Assembly: GCA_934464705.1 (NCBI GenBank)
Contig: CAKSKB010000001.1
Coordinates: 186,001-250,000 of the forward strand
Source: an uncultured Clostridia bacterium
Lineage (GTDB): Bacteria; Bacillota; Clostridia; HGM11514
Length of the DNA: 64,000 nucleotides
Direction: 5' to 3'
Positions 16,191-24,506 of this stretch are shown here, piece after piece. The notes under the pieces are model-generated. The model was not told where the DNA came from and did no database searches. It saw only the letters and a list, made by a program, of their open reading frames with translations. A program made the translations under genes and the position numbers. Every line of letters begins with the position of its first letter. Position 1 is the first letter of the stretch.

Positions 16191-16219
16191 CATATAACAC
16201 TGTTATATCGGTTTGTCAA
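16191..16219 (-). promoter_or_regulatory. TetR promoter with embedded palindromic operator
   Basis: Minus strand TTGACA (16214-16219), 17-base spacer, TATATG (16191-16196). The perfect inverted repeat ATATAAC-ACT-GTTATAT (16192-16208) lies between and over the boxes, the classical position for autorepression by a TetR dimer. Confidence 0.75.
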
Positions 16220-16246
16220 GAGATTTTAATACTTTTTATAAAGTCC

Positions 16247-16275
16247 TTGCAAAATCGGCGGCTATATGATATACT
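16247..16275 (+). promoter_or_regulatory. promoter of the CapA-like gene
   Basis: TTGCAA (16247-16252), 17-base spacer, TATACT (16270-16275), 27 bases ahead of the ATG. Confidence 0.65.
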
Positions 16276-16302
16276 TGTAAAAAAAGCAAGGAGAGCAATA
16301 TT

Positions 16303-17454
16303 ATGAATTTTTTAATTGCGGGAGATTTATGTCCCAGAGGTGCTGCCGAAAAGCTTAACGCTCCCGAAACAGCAGCCGCTGTCACGCGCGAACTGCACGA
16401 TGAAATACAGAAATACGACATTTCCATGGTCAATATTGAAACGATCTTTTCGGATGACGGCGAACCGATACCGAAATCCGGTCCCAATATCAAATCCGAA
16501 ATGCAGTCTATGAACTTTGTCACCGGATTTGGCTTTGACATCGGCGCATGCGCAAACAATCACATGGGAGATTACGGTCCAAAAGGTCTTCTAGGAACGC
16601 TTGAAAACCTTAAAAACATCGGGATGAAAACCGTAGGCGCAGGGATAAACGAAACCGAAGCGCAAAAACCGCTGTACATAGAAAAATGCGGAATAAAGCT
16701 TGCGGTTATCAACTGTGCGGAGCATGAATTCGGGATTGCGGAAAAAGATAAGCCCGGCATGGCAGGCATGGATTACCGCATAACTTCGCAGATTATAAAG
16801 ACAGCCAAAGAAAACGCCGACAAGGTTATTCTTTTCATGCACGGAGGAAACGAATTCAATCCCCTCCCGAGACCGGGCATGAGGAAAATATGCCGTACAT
16901 TTGCGGAAGCCGGAGCAGACGCAATCGTGCTTTCACATTCGCATTGCCCGCAGGGGTACGAAATGATAGGAAGTACACCCGTTTTTTACGGCACAGGCAA
17001 TTTCTACATGTCAAACACAAAGAAAAGCACTATGTGGGAATACGGGTATATGGTAAACCTCAATATAGAGAAAGACAAGGCTGTTACAGCCGAGATAATT
17101 CCTTATCATCAAAATTTTGACGGAACCGAAATAACCCTTCTAAAGGGAGCGGACAAAGACAGATTCCTGAAGTATTTTGACTGCATTTCAAAGCTTATGC
17201 ACGATGATGAAACTTATGAGAAAATGACCCTTGCCTGGGCAAAACGGTACATGGAGGAAATGGCGGATTTTGAAGAACGAACCGACAAATCGCCATTAAG
17301 CGAACAGACTCTTTTTATAAGAAATTCGTACACCTGCGAAAGTCATAATGAGCTTATGACGGCGTTTTACAAAGCATACTGCGAAAACAGACTTTCCGGG
17401 CTTGAAAAATATGACGGTTATATAACCAAACTGCAGAATTACGAACTGATATAA
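16303..17454 (+). CDS. CapA-family (poly-gamma-glutamate capsule type) metallophosphoesterase-like protein
   Basis: A 383-residue protein of the CapA/PGA_cap family, whose fold resembles calcineurin-like phosphoesterases. Family motifs are visible in order: FLIAGDLCPRG at the N-terminus, MVNIETIFSDDG near 47, GACANNHMGDYG near 83, ILFMHGGNEF near 175, and VLSHSHCPQGYE followed by FYGTGNFYMS near 210-230. These Asp, Asn and His residues form the expected metal site. There is no signal peptide or membrane anchor, and no capB or capC lies nearby, so a role in capsule export is not supported. The ribosome site is AAGGAGAGC. It faces the rhamnosidase gene and shares a terminator with it. Confidence 0.85.
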   Translation: MNFLIAGDLCPRGAAEKLNAPETAAAVTRELHDEIQKYDISMVNIETIFSDDGEPIPKSGPNIKSEMQSMNFVTGFGFDIGACANNHMGDYGPKGLLGTLENLKNIGMKTVGAGINETEAQKPLYIEKCGIKLAVINCAEHEFGIAEKDKPGMAGMDYRITSQIIKTAKENADKVILFMHGGNEFNPLPRPGMRKICRTFAEAGADAIVLSHSHCPQGYEMIGSTPVFYGTGNFYMSNTKKSTMWEYGYMVNLNIEKDKAVTAEIIPYHQNFDGTEITLLKGADKDRFLKYFDCISKLMHDDETYEKMTLAWAKRYMEEMADFEERTDKSPLSEQTLFIRNSYTCESHNELMTAFYKAYCENRLSGLEKYDGYITKLQNYELI

Positions 17455-17459
17455 CAAGA

Positions 17460-17495
17460 AAACTTGCTTGGACTTGATGCCAGGCAAGTTTTTTA
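17460..17495. terminator. bidirectional terminator between capA-like and rhamnosidase genes
   Basis: AAACTTGCTTGG (17460-17471) pairs with CCAGGCAAGTTT (17480-17491) with one G-T pair. A T run follows on the plus strand and a short one on the minus strand. Confidence 0.85.
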
Positions 17496-19493
17496 CTATA
17501 TTTCAACATCTATTCTCCCGAACCGTGTTTCGAGGAACCCCTTTGCATAACCCAATTTTTTGGGCAACTGCGGCTTTGCCGTAAGTTTTCCGCCCTCAAA
17601 GCTTATACCGAGGATATGATAAAACAAATGTTTCACCGCAGCGCCGAACATAGGGTGATTAAGAGATTGAGCGCCTTCCCAGTCCTCACGAAGCGTGGTT
17701 GCGCCGGAAAGAAGGTATCCGAATGTATTTTCGCCTTCGGCTGTAAGCAGATTATATGCGGTATCATAAAAACCGTTTTCAAACAGCACCCCGATAAGAA
17801 TATCAGTACCGAACATTCCTGTGTCGAACCGCCCGAGTTTTTCATATTTTTCGGAAAGTCTGACCGCCATATCGCGGTTTCCTATTCCCAAATCCAGAGC
17901 GAAAGCGTCCGCCCCCTGCACTCCGCCGCAGTATGAATTTTCGGTTTCGTTATAAAATTCCCGTTTCAGTGCGGCGGTGCATACCGAAAATTCAGAATCA
18001 ATCCAGACAGAGCCTTCGCCGAGAATATTGGCAATTTTCTTCATGTATGACAAAGCCTTTGCAAAATAATATGTATTCACAAAGCTTTCGGGAATCAGCA
18101 CTTCCCCCGGCGTACACCACTCGCCGAGGCACCAGCCGCCTTCCTCCTCGCAGACAACAATACCGTTTTCGCTGCGGCTTTTCATATATCCGACCCATTT
18201 AACCATATGCGGATATGCTTCTTTTATAACGCTTATATCGCCGTAATGCTTAAAATGGAAGTAAGGAACCATAACAACCGCACTTCCCCAGCCTCCCGGT
18301 CCGCCGCCGCCACCGTAAAACGGCGCCGTGTGCTGAATATGACCGCCGTATATATCCTGACAATCCAGAATATCCCGTATCCATTTTTTATAAAATTTTT
18401 CAGCGTCAAAAAGCAGCATTGCCGTATCCGAAAGCAGTTGTCCGTCGCCTGTATATCCAAGCCTTTCCCTGTGCGGACAATCCGACGGAACACCGCAGTG
18501 CATATTTGAAAGCTGACTTCTGACATACGCCCGAAACAGCTTGTTAAGCAATTCATTTTCGCACTCAAAACCGCATTTAAGCTTTACATCCGAATGTATA
18601 ACATAAACCTTTACATCTTCGGCATTTCCCTTAATTTCAAAGTATCTGAAGCCGTGCCATGTAAATTTTATATCACATAAGTTTTCGCTGCCGTCCGAAA
18701 TAAAAATATCACGCTGCTCAGGATTCCACTCTGATGAAAATGTTGTTGAAGATGTATCAACCCTTCCGCCCGATATGCTCTCGCCGTAGGTAACAACCGT
18801 TTCGTCACCGCTGTTTCCATTCTGCGTAAAAACAGCATAGCCGCTTATGTTTTCCCCGGCATCATAAACCGACACCTCACCGTATGAACCGATGAATTTG
18901 GGAGTTACCACCCTTATAAGCTTGTCCGGCGGACAGTCCTGGGGGCACATTTTTCCTTTCGGGGCGCCGCATACTGACACCGCCTCCCATACATCGCAGT
19001 CTTTCAGTCTGAAATCATGAGTTTCGCCTGAATATATATTATTTCTTACAATCACACTCGGTTTCCATACTGTTCTTTCGTCGGATACGGCTATTGTTCT
19101 GCCTTCCGAAATAATCTCATACCAAAGCTTCGGTCTGCCGTACCACAAATCGCCTTCAGCAGTTTTTTCATGCTGATTATACCATCCGTTTCCGAGAATT
19201 ACCTCAACGGTATTTTCGCCGTTTTCAATATAAGAATCCAAGATATATTCAAGATAATACACCCTGTGAGTAAAGGTATCATGTATCGGATAATTTATCC
19301 GCCTGCTCAATCTCGGCTCATAGTCCGACCAGGCAGGAACATACCTGTCATCCGACACCCGCTTACCGTTAATATACGCTTCAAAAAATCCAAGTCCGCA
19401 GATTCTGATTTTCGCTTTTTTCACCTTGCAAATAAACTTATTTCTTATTACAGGGCTTTCGCAGTCTCCGCAGGTTATCCATTTCGGTTCCAT
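17496..19493 (-). CDS. alpha-L-rhamnosidase (GH78)
   Basis: Hydrolyses terminal alpha-L-rhamnose from plant glycosides or polysaccharides. The 665-residue product has the N-terminal carbohydrate-binding domain of this family (GLGFFEAYINGKRVSDD, VILGNGWYNQ), a beta-sandwich section, and the (alpha/alpha)6 catalytic domain beginning near residue 310. The family signature SDCPHRERLGYTGDGQ near 345 carries conserved acidic residues, and EWCTPGEVL and TTLREDWEGA follow. No signal peptide is seen, so it acts in the cytoplasm on imported oligosaccharides. It is on the short side for GH78. It has its own strong promoter 67 bases downstream of the QueG-like cluster, so shared regulation is possible but not shown. 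Confidence 0.88.
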   Translation of the reverse strand: MEPKWITCGDCESPVIRNKFICKVKKAKIRICGLGFFEAYINGKRVSDDRYVPAWSDYEPRLSRRINYPIHDTFTHRVYYLEYILDSYIENGENTVEVILGNGWYNQHEKTAEGDLWYGRPKLWYEIISEGRTIAVSDERTVWKPSVIVRNNIYSGETHDFRLKDCDVWEAVSVCGAPKGKMCPQDCPPDKLIRVVTPKFIGSYGEVSVYDAGENISGYAVFTQNGNSGDETVVTYGESISGGRVDTSSTTFSSEWNPEQRDIFISDGSENLCDIKFTWHGFRYFEIKGNAEDVKVYVIHSDVKLKCGFECENELLNKLFRAYVRSQLSNMHCGVPSDCPHRERLGYTGDGQLLSDTAMLLFDAEKFYKKWIRDILDCQDIYGGHIQHTAPFYGGGGGPGGWGSAVVMVPYFHFKHYGDISVIKEAYPHMVKWVGYMKSRSENGIVVCEEEGGWCLGEWCTPGEVLIPESFVNTYYFAKALSYMKKIANILGEGSVWIDSEFSVCTAALKREFYNETENSYCGGVQGADAFALDLGIGNRDMAVRLSEKYEKLGRFDTGMFGTDILIGVLFENGFYDTAYNLLTAEGENTFGYLLSGATTLREDWEGAQSLNHPMFGAAVKHLFYHILGISFEGGKLTAKPQLPKKLGYAKGFLETRFGRIDVEI

Positions 19494-19524
19494 ATAACAT
19501 ACTCTCCCTGTTCCGTATAAATCC

Positions 19525-19552
19525 AGTATATCACAAAAAGCGGAAAAGTCAA
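19525..19552 (-). promoter_or_regulatory. sigma-A promoter of the rhamnosidase gene
   Basis: Minus strand TTGACT (19547-19552), 16-base spacer, TATACT (19525-19530). Shows the rhamnosidase can be transcribed independently of the upstream iron-sulfur cluster. Confidence 0.7.
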
Positions 19553-19560
19553 GCGATTAT

Positions 19561-20502
19561 TTAATTTGCCATAAAACCATCAGTATTAAATTTCCATTCT
19601 TCTCTTTTTCTGAACGGAGTTTTGAATTTTTTTCGGAGTACACCTTTTTCCTCAAGGTGAATATAGCAAGCCATGTCACACGCTCTGCCGCATATTGAGC
19701 ACTGATATGAATGCTGTGCGGGAGGATAAAAATAAATATTGTCAAGAATTTTTCTTGCTGTTTCGCTTGTAACCTTTGCTTTTCCTGCTATAATCTCAAT
19801 TCTGTTTTCAAAATCGCTGAATGCATCAGGCGGCATAAAAGGATTTTTTGTTCCGTTTGCACCATTATAATAGACAGCGCACTGCCACGGGTCAACAATT
19901 CCGTTTTCTTTTATTGCACCGCCGGGGCAGGCCTTTTGACATTTGCCGCATTTGTCGCAAAGATGCGGAATATACATCGGAGTTTCTTCAAACTCTGCAT
20001 CGGTAAGTATAAAGCAGTATCTTATCATCGGTCCGAAATCATCTGTAAGCAGTGCACCGCCAAGCCCTCTTTCACCCAATCCGCATTTTATTGCCGTGTT
20101 TAAAAAGTCTATCTGCATTTCCTGAGGATTGCTGCGGTAAATCGCATCATATGCAACTTCAGGGTTTGTGCTGTCAGGCTCAGCCATAATCTGCTGATGT
20201 TTTCTTTGCGGAAGAGCTGTAAATCCCATTTCTTCAATATACATTGATGCTTTAAGCTGCGCCATAGGCATAACAGTTTCTTCCATATTTTCAACCGCCA
20301 TTGTAGTATACTGATAATATGTACTTCCATCTTCAATACCGCGATAAATTCCCCTGAGAATACGGAAACCAAAACCGATAACTGTTTTAGTTTCAGGCAT
20401 AATACCGAATATTGAATCGTCTTTTTCAAAACGGCTCGCAGAGGCAAAACCAACAATGTCCGCGCCGTTTGCTTTAGCGATTTCAATTATTTTATTTTTC
20501 AT
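19561..20502 (-). CDS. QueG-like double [4Fe-4S] protein, copy 3
   Basis: A 313-residue relative of epoxyqueuosine reductase and the reductive-dehalogenase catalytic fold. The N-terminal half has the GADIVGFASASRF and KTVIGFGFRI elements of that fold, a middle GLGERGLGGALLTDDFGP, and then two ferredoxin-type cysteine sets: CDKCGKCQKACPGGAI near 196 and CSICGRACDMACY near 272. True QueG is about 380 residues and has a C-terminal HEAT region that is absent. The ATG at 20502 is preferred over an upstream TTG because GGGGAG has correct spacing to it. It starts two bases after the preceding paralogue ends. Substrate and whether it binds cobalamin are unknown. Confidence 0.75.
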   Translation of the reverse strand: MKNKIIEIAKANGADIVGFASASRFEKDDSIFGIMPETKTVIGFGFRILRGIYRGIEDGSTYYQYTTMAVENMEETVMPMAQLKASMYIEEMGFTALPQRKHQQIMAEPDSTNPEVAYDAIYRSNPQEMQIDFLNTAIKCGLGERGLGGALLTDDFGPMIRYCFILTDAEFEETPMYIPHLCDKCGKCQKACPGGAIKENGIVDPWQCAVYYNGANGTKNPFMPPDAFSDFENRIEIIAGKAKVTSETARKILDNIYFYPPAQHSYQCSICGRACDMACYIHLEEKGVLRKKFKTPFRKREEWKFNTDGFMAN

Positions 20503-20504
20503 AC

Positions 20505-21395
20505 TCAAAGCTCCCCTACAATATGCTTATAGCAAGCTATATCACATTTTCTGCCGCACAGACACGGAGCATATCCCCACTTCGTGTTTGGCAGAAAGTT
20601 CATTTTTTTATATATTTTTCTGGCGGATTCGGCACAAAACCGTTTTTCTCCATTTATAATTTTTTCTCTTTCTGGGTCACCCTTCAAAAAATCATCTGTC
20701 AAAAACGGATTTGATTTATGAGCTCCTTTATAGTAAACACTGCACTGCCAAGTGTCAAGCCCGTTTTCGCTGATCGCACGCCCGGGGCAAGCTTTAATAC
20801 ATTCACCGCACCTGTCGCAAACTCGTTTCAAAAGCGGTTCATCGCATTCTAAAGGAGCATCCGTTATGATAAAACAATATCTAATAAACGGACCGTATTT
20901 TTCATTTACAATCCTGCCGTTCAACCCAGGTTCGCCAATTCCGCATACCTTTGCCGCTTTTCCAAAATCAATTATTACATCCGGCGCCGGTTTTTCAGGC
21001 TCAACAGAATCAGAAATAAGCTCATATGTATCAACGACCTCGGGGTTTGTGCTCTTATCGCCTTTAACACGAAGGTTTGGAACAGCCTTTTGAAGGCAAG
21101 CGTCATATCCGTTATTTTCAATAAGCGCCCCAATCTTCAGAAGAAAAATCTCAGCCATTTCCTCATCTATATATTTAACGCCGAGAGTTGTATATGTATA
21201 TCTTTGGTTACCGTGCTCCATTGCCTTATAAATTCCCTTTGGGACAACAAAACCGAATCCTATAATACATTTTGCCTTGGGAAGTATCATCAGCGGATCA
21301 TGTCTCGGGTCTTCATCTTTATAAATCCTCCCGATACCGCATACCGCTGCACCGAGCTCCCGCGCCTTTTCCTTAATAATATCCGAATTTAGCAT
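20505..21395 (-). CDS. QueG-like double [4Fe-4S] protein, copy 2
   Basis: Second of three tandem paralogues (296 residues). It shares the layout of its neighbours: an N-terminal GAAVCGIGRIYKDEDPRHDP and KCIIGFGFVVPKGIYKAMEHG region, the central GIGEPGLNGRIVNEKYGPFI, and clusters CDRCGECIKACPGRAI and CLCGRKCDIACY. The second set has one residue fewer between its first cysteines than copy 3. AGGAGCG precedes the ATG, 11 bases after the copy 1 stop. Divergence among the three is large in the N-terminal half, suggesting different substrates or a hetero-oligomer rather than simple dosage. It has no recognised individual function. Confidence 0.75.
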   Translation of the reverse strand: MLNSDIIKEKARELGAAVCGIGRIYKDEDPRHDPLMILPKAKCIIGFGFVVPKGIYKAMEHGNQRYTYTTLGVKYIDEEMAEIFLLKIGALIENNGYDACLQKAVPNLRVKGDKSTNPEVVDTYELISDSVEPEKPAPDVIIDFGKAAKVCGIGEPGLNGRIVNEKYGPFIRYCFIITDAPLECDEPLLKRVCDRCGECIKACPGRAISENGLDTWQCSVYYKGAHKSNPFLTDDFLKGDPEREKIINGEKRFCAESARKIYKKMNFLPNTKWGYAPCLCGRKCDIACYKHIVGEL

Positions 21396-21406
21396 ATTAA
21401 CCGCTC

Positions 21407-22486
21407 CTATCTGTCAAGTCTCCAGGCTTTTTTAGTTCGCAGAGGCTCTTTAAATCTCCCCTCCATGCAGCCGCCTTTTTTCTCTAATACGGAAACGCAA
21501 GCTCTTATGCAGCCGCCGCATTTTGCCATATTGTAACCGACCCAGCTTGGAAAATACTTTTGCAAGGCTGTATATACTTTCATAATTTCATGCTCATCGG
21601 CAACATCGGTTATGCCTTCCATCAAATTCAAAGCGCCGTTTTCATTTTTATCCCACACCTCTTTCGGAACAAACGGATTATAATACCTTCCGGCATGGGT
21701 ATAAAAGGCGTAGCAGCGCCACATATCAATATCTCCCCATGTGAGAATTTTTCCTTCCAGGTCAACCCTAACCGTTTTTCCGGAGTTAATTGGCGGAATA
21801 CACGAGCCCGGACATTCTCTGACACATGCACCGCAGCGGCGGCAGAGCGGAGTACCCGAATACATTTCGTCATATTCAAGTTCAGCGTCCGTAAACAGAA
21901 ACGCAACCCTTTGAAGCGGTCCGAACTCCGGAGTAAGAAGCATTTTGCTCCATCCGATTTCGCCGAGTCCGCAGGCAACCGCCGCAATTCTAAACTGAAA
22001 CTGCAAATCCGGAGCAACATTTCCTTTCCTTGTCGGTCTTGTATACTGAACACTTCTGTGATGCGCAGTAGAAGTTTTTGCGTTTTCGTTTATTTCAATC
22101 TGTTCCTCCGGTGAAAGCGTATTTCCGGGACTTCCGTCCATGTCCGAAACGACTCCTCTTGCACCGGTATTTCTGTAAACAAACGCCTCGTAGCCTTCGT
22201 CTTCAATCACTTTCCCCACATGATACAACACTGCAGGAGCAAAAATTTCGTTAATGCCGCCATAAGCCATTGAAGGATACTGATAAAACTGCGTTCCTTC
22301 TTCTATTCCTCTTTGGACGCCCCTCGGTATTCTAAAAACAAAACCTATACAGCTTTTGGCTTCGGGAAACAAAAACTGCGGATTCATTTCATCAGGCGCA
22401 CCGTTAAAGCGTGACATCGGCGCAATTCCGCACTTATCAGCACCGGCCGCCAACGCCGCCTTCTTAATCATTTCGCTTGTAAGCAT
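21407..22486 (-). CDS. QueG-like double [4Fe-4S] protein, copy 1 (long form)
   Basis: First and longest of the paralogues (359 residues). I start at 22486, where AAAGGAAT is correctly spaced; the longer frame would overlap the U32-like gene. It keeps GADKCGIAPMSRF, KSCIGFVFRIPRGVQRGIEEG and GLGEIGWSKMLLTPEFGPLQ. The central GLGE-GWS segment is the closest of the three to epoxyqueuosine reductase. Clusters are CRRCGACVRECPGSC near 235 and CGGCIRACVSVL near 330. An insertion of about 30 residues between the clusters explains the length. Like the others it is probably cytoplasmic and works as an electron-transfer or reductase subunit. Confidence 0.75.
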   Translation of the reverse strand: MLTSEMIKKAALAAGADKCGIAPMSRFNGAPDEMNPQFLFPEAKSCIGFVFRIPRGVQRGIEEGTQFYQYPSMAYGGINEIFAPAVLYHVGKVIEDEGYEAFVYRNTGARGVVSDMDGSPGNTLSPEEQIEINENAKTSTAHHRSVQYTRPTRKGNVAPDLQFQFRIAAVACGLGEIGWSKMLLTPEFGPLQRVAFLFTDAELEYDEMYSGTPLCRRCGACVRECPGSCIPPINSGKTVRVDLEGKILTWGDIDMWRCYAFYTHAGRYYNPFVPKEVWDKNENGALNLMEGITDVADEHEIMKVYTALQKYFPSWVGYNMAKCGGCIRACVSVLEKKGGCMEGRFKEPLRTKKAWRLDR

Positions 22487-22499
22487 TTTTATATTCCTT

Positions 22500-23510
22500 T
22501 CACATAATGGTTTCAAGATTAATTAGTGCATTTTCGAAGTTTTCACGGCACTTTCCGCACACGGCACATTCATGACCGCAAGTAAGATAATCGCTTTTCA
22601 GCTTTTTGTTATCAAGTACATAAGGATAAATTCTTCCTGCATGATTGGGTTCAAGAAGTTCAAGAATATTCCCACTGTAATTTTGATCAATATAGCTTTT
22701 CAAAATAAGAATAGGCTTATCCGAAACCCTTGTAGCAAGCTTTACCGAATCAAAATACGGCTCATAAAATTTTATATCCTCCGGTCTTATAAAGCCGGTA
22801 TCACGCACAAGCGAAATCCGTTTTTCGTGATTTTTTAGGTATTCATGGCATATTCCGCTGAATTCATAGCAGTTATCCATTTTTGCAATCTCGCTTTCGT
22901 GTGCCACAAGATTATCATGAAAATTATGCACCGAGCAATTATTCAGACATCCGCTGTTGCCCAAAATATGAAGTGTTTTTCCGTTATTGCGGCACCATTC
23001 CTTAAGTTCTTTTATTTTTGCAAAATTCCTGTTGAATTCACGCTTCATGTAATATCCGTCAAAATATTCCGAAACATAATCCATACCTTGCACAGTTCCG
23101 ATTTCCATATTAACCGAGGCGCGAACGGAAAGTTTTTCAAAATTATTCTTAATAAATTTTGCAATAATCGGCGAAGTTGTTGTAACGGAATCAAGATTAA
23201 AGTTTTCTTTTATGTAATCGATTGTTTCTCCTATTTTATTGTAAAAACTACGCGACAGACTTGCACCTCCATAACAGTTGCCGTTAAAAAGAAGATTGAG
23301 TTTAAGTCCGCTTTTAGAAATCAGCCCTATATCATAAATCATTTTTTCCATAGCAACCCACGGAGGAAACGGCTGCTGCGTCTGCAAATTTCTGCCGTTA
23401 GGAAAATCTCCCCAAGAAAAATAGACTTCTTCAATATGATCTTTTAAAGATATAATCTCGTCTATAAATGAATTGTCGGGAAACATTTGATATCCAACAG
23501 AATACTTCAT
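22500..23510 (-). CDS. peptidase-U32-like TIM-barrel protein with probable Fe-S cysteines
   Basis: A 336-residue protein that resembles U32-family proteins (RlhA, TrhP, UbiU/UbiV), iron-sulfur enzymes acting on RNA or quinones rather than true peptidases. Support is the alternating beta/alpha pattern, SVRASVNMEIGTVQGMDYVS and the cysteine-containing HILGNSGCLNNCSVHNFHD near residue 185. A further cysteine set lies at the C-terminus (CGHECAVCGKC). There is no radical-SAM CX3CX2C motif near the N-terminus. The start at 23510 follows GGTGAT. It is the first gene of a four-gene run with three QueG-like proteins 13, 11 and 2 bases apart, and diverges from an AraC regulator. Assignment to U32 is from pattern recognition only. 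Confidence 0.55.
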   Translation of the reverse strand: MKYSVGYQMFPDNSFIDEIISLKDHIEEVYFSWGDFPNGRNLQTQQPFPPWVAMEKMIYDIGLISKSGLKLNLLFNGNCYGGASLSRSFYNKIGETIDYIKENFNLDSVTTTSPIIAKFIKNNFEKLSVRASVNMEIGTVQGMDYVSEYFDGYYMKREFNRNFAKIKELKEWCRNNGKTLHILGNSGCLNNCSVHNFHDNLVAHESEIAKMDNCYEFSGICHEYLKNHEKRISLVRDTGFIRPEDIKFYEPYFDSVKLATRVSDKPILILKSYIDQNYSGNILELLEPNHAGRIYPYVLDNKKLKSDYLTCGHECAVCGKCRENFENALINLETIM

Positions 23511-23542
23511 TTTACAAATCACCGTTATTTTCAGATTATGTA

Positions 23543-23571
23543 TTGATTTTATCACAAAACCGGTGTATAAT
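23543..23571 (+). promoter_or_regulatory. promoter of the AraC regulator at 23626
   Basis: TTGATT (23543-23548), 17-base spacer, TATAAT (23566-23571). It lies in the 115-base region shared with the divergent U32/QueG-like operon. The direct repeat AAACAAACA at 23581 and 23601 could be a regulator site. Confidence 0.65.
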
Positions 23572-23625
23572 AAATGTTATAAACAAACAAAAAAATACTA
23601 AAAACAAACATGACGGTGATATAAT

Positions 23626-24471
23626 ATGCTTCTTTCGGAAATCAACCCGCATATCCGCTTTGCAAAGAAAATTTGCGCAGCCAAGCTCGGCACCGATACC
23701 GTAACCTACGATTCAAGAATGTTTTATATTCATTCCGGGGAATGTAATTTGACAATATCGGGAAAGGAATACCGCCTTAAACCGGGTGATTTTATGCTGT
23801 GGCGGTGCGGCATACCGTACAGATTTACCGTAATCCGCACTTTAAACCTTTTCGTAATAAATTTTGACTACACAAGAATAAATTCAAAAAACAAAGAAAT
23901 GATTCCCACCTCCACCGTGCACGAATTTAAAAAAGAAAGATTATCCGAGAACATAAATTTTTCTGACTTTGATGTGCTGAACGCTCCCGTAATCCTAAAT
24001 AATATGCAGATGTTTGAACCGAAATTCAACCTGATAGAAAATGAATTTTGCGGCAAAAAACTCGGATATGAAGCTATGTGCTCCGCGATTATGAAAGAAC
24101 TGATAACGGAAACCGTTCGGCTTATGCTCCTAAACGCCCCAAAGAATATTTGGAAAGTCGAAAATATAATCAGGTATATTGAGCAGCATTACGAAAAAGA
24201 TATAAGCAATACCGAACTATCTGAAATTGCCGGGTATCATCCCTACCACCTAAGCAAGCTCGTAAAGAGCGCAACCGGAATGACTCTTCATCAGTATATA
24301 CTTAATGTCCGCCTTGAAAAAGCAAAAGACTTTCTTTTGAACAGCGAACTTTCTATCTATGAAATTGCAGATAAATGCGGATTCAAAAGCCCGTATCACT
24401 TTTCAAACACATTCAAGATAAAAAACAAATTAACGCCGACGGAATTCAGAAATTCAAAATATTCCTTATAA
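23626..24471 (+). CDS. AraC-family transcriptional regulator with cupin-type sensor domain
   Basis: A 281-residue regulator. The N-terminal cupin-like half includes FYIHSGECNLTISGKEYRLK and KPGDFMLWRCGIPYRFTV, the usual ligand-binding barrel. The C-terminal 100 residues hold both helix-turn-helix motifs: ISNTELSEIAGYHPYHLSKL and LSIYEIADKCGFKSPYHFSN, ending LTPTEFRNSKYS. GGTGATAT precedes the ATG. It is divergent from the U32-like/QueG-like operon, which it probably activates; the effector is unknown. It ends at a strong terminator facing hcp. Confidence 0.92.
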   Translation: MLLSEINPHIRFAKKICAAKLGTDTVTYDSRMFYIHSGECNLTISGKEYRLKPGDFMLWRCGIPYRFTVIRTLNLFVINFDYTRINSKNKEMIPTSTVHEFKKERLSENINFSDFDVLNAPVILNNMQMFEPKFNLIENEFCGKKLGYEAMCSAIMKELITETVRLMLLNAPKNIWKVENIIRYIEQHYEKDISNTELSEIAGYHPYHLSKLVKSATGMTLHQYILNVRLEKAKDFLLNSELSIYEIADKCGFKSPYHFSNTFKIKNKLTPTEFRNSKYSL

Positions 24472-24474
24472 AAG

Positions 24475-24506
24475 CCGGCAGCCCCGCTTTGAGGCTGCCG
24501 GTTTTT
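24475..24506. terminator. bidirectional terminator between araC-like and hcp
   Basis: CCGGCAGCC (24475-24483) pairs with GGCTGCCGG (24493-24501), followed by TTTTTATAT on the plus strand and preceded by AAAAG, giving a weaker T run on the minus strand. Confidence 0.85.

Noticed and set aside
19561..22486. Naming the three QueG-like genes queG.
   Set aside because: They lack the C-terminal region of QueG, exist as three diverged copies under an AraC regulator, and no queuosine genes are nearby.
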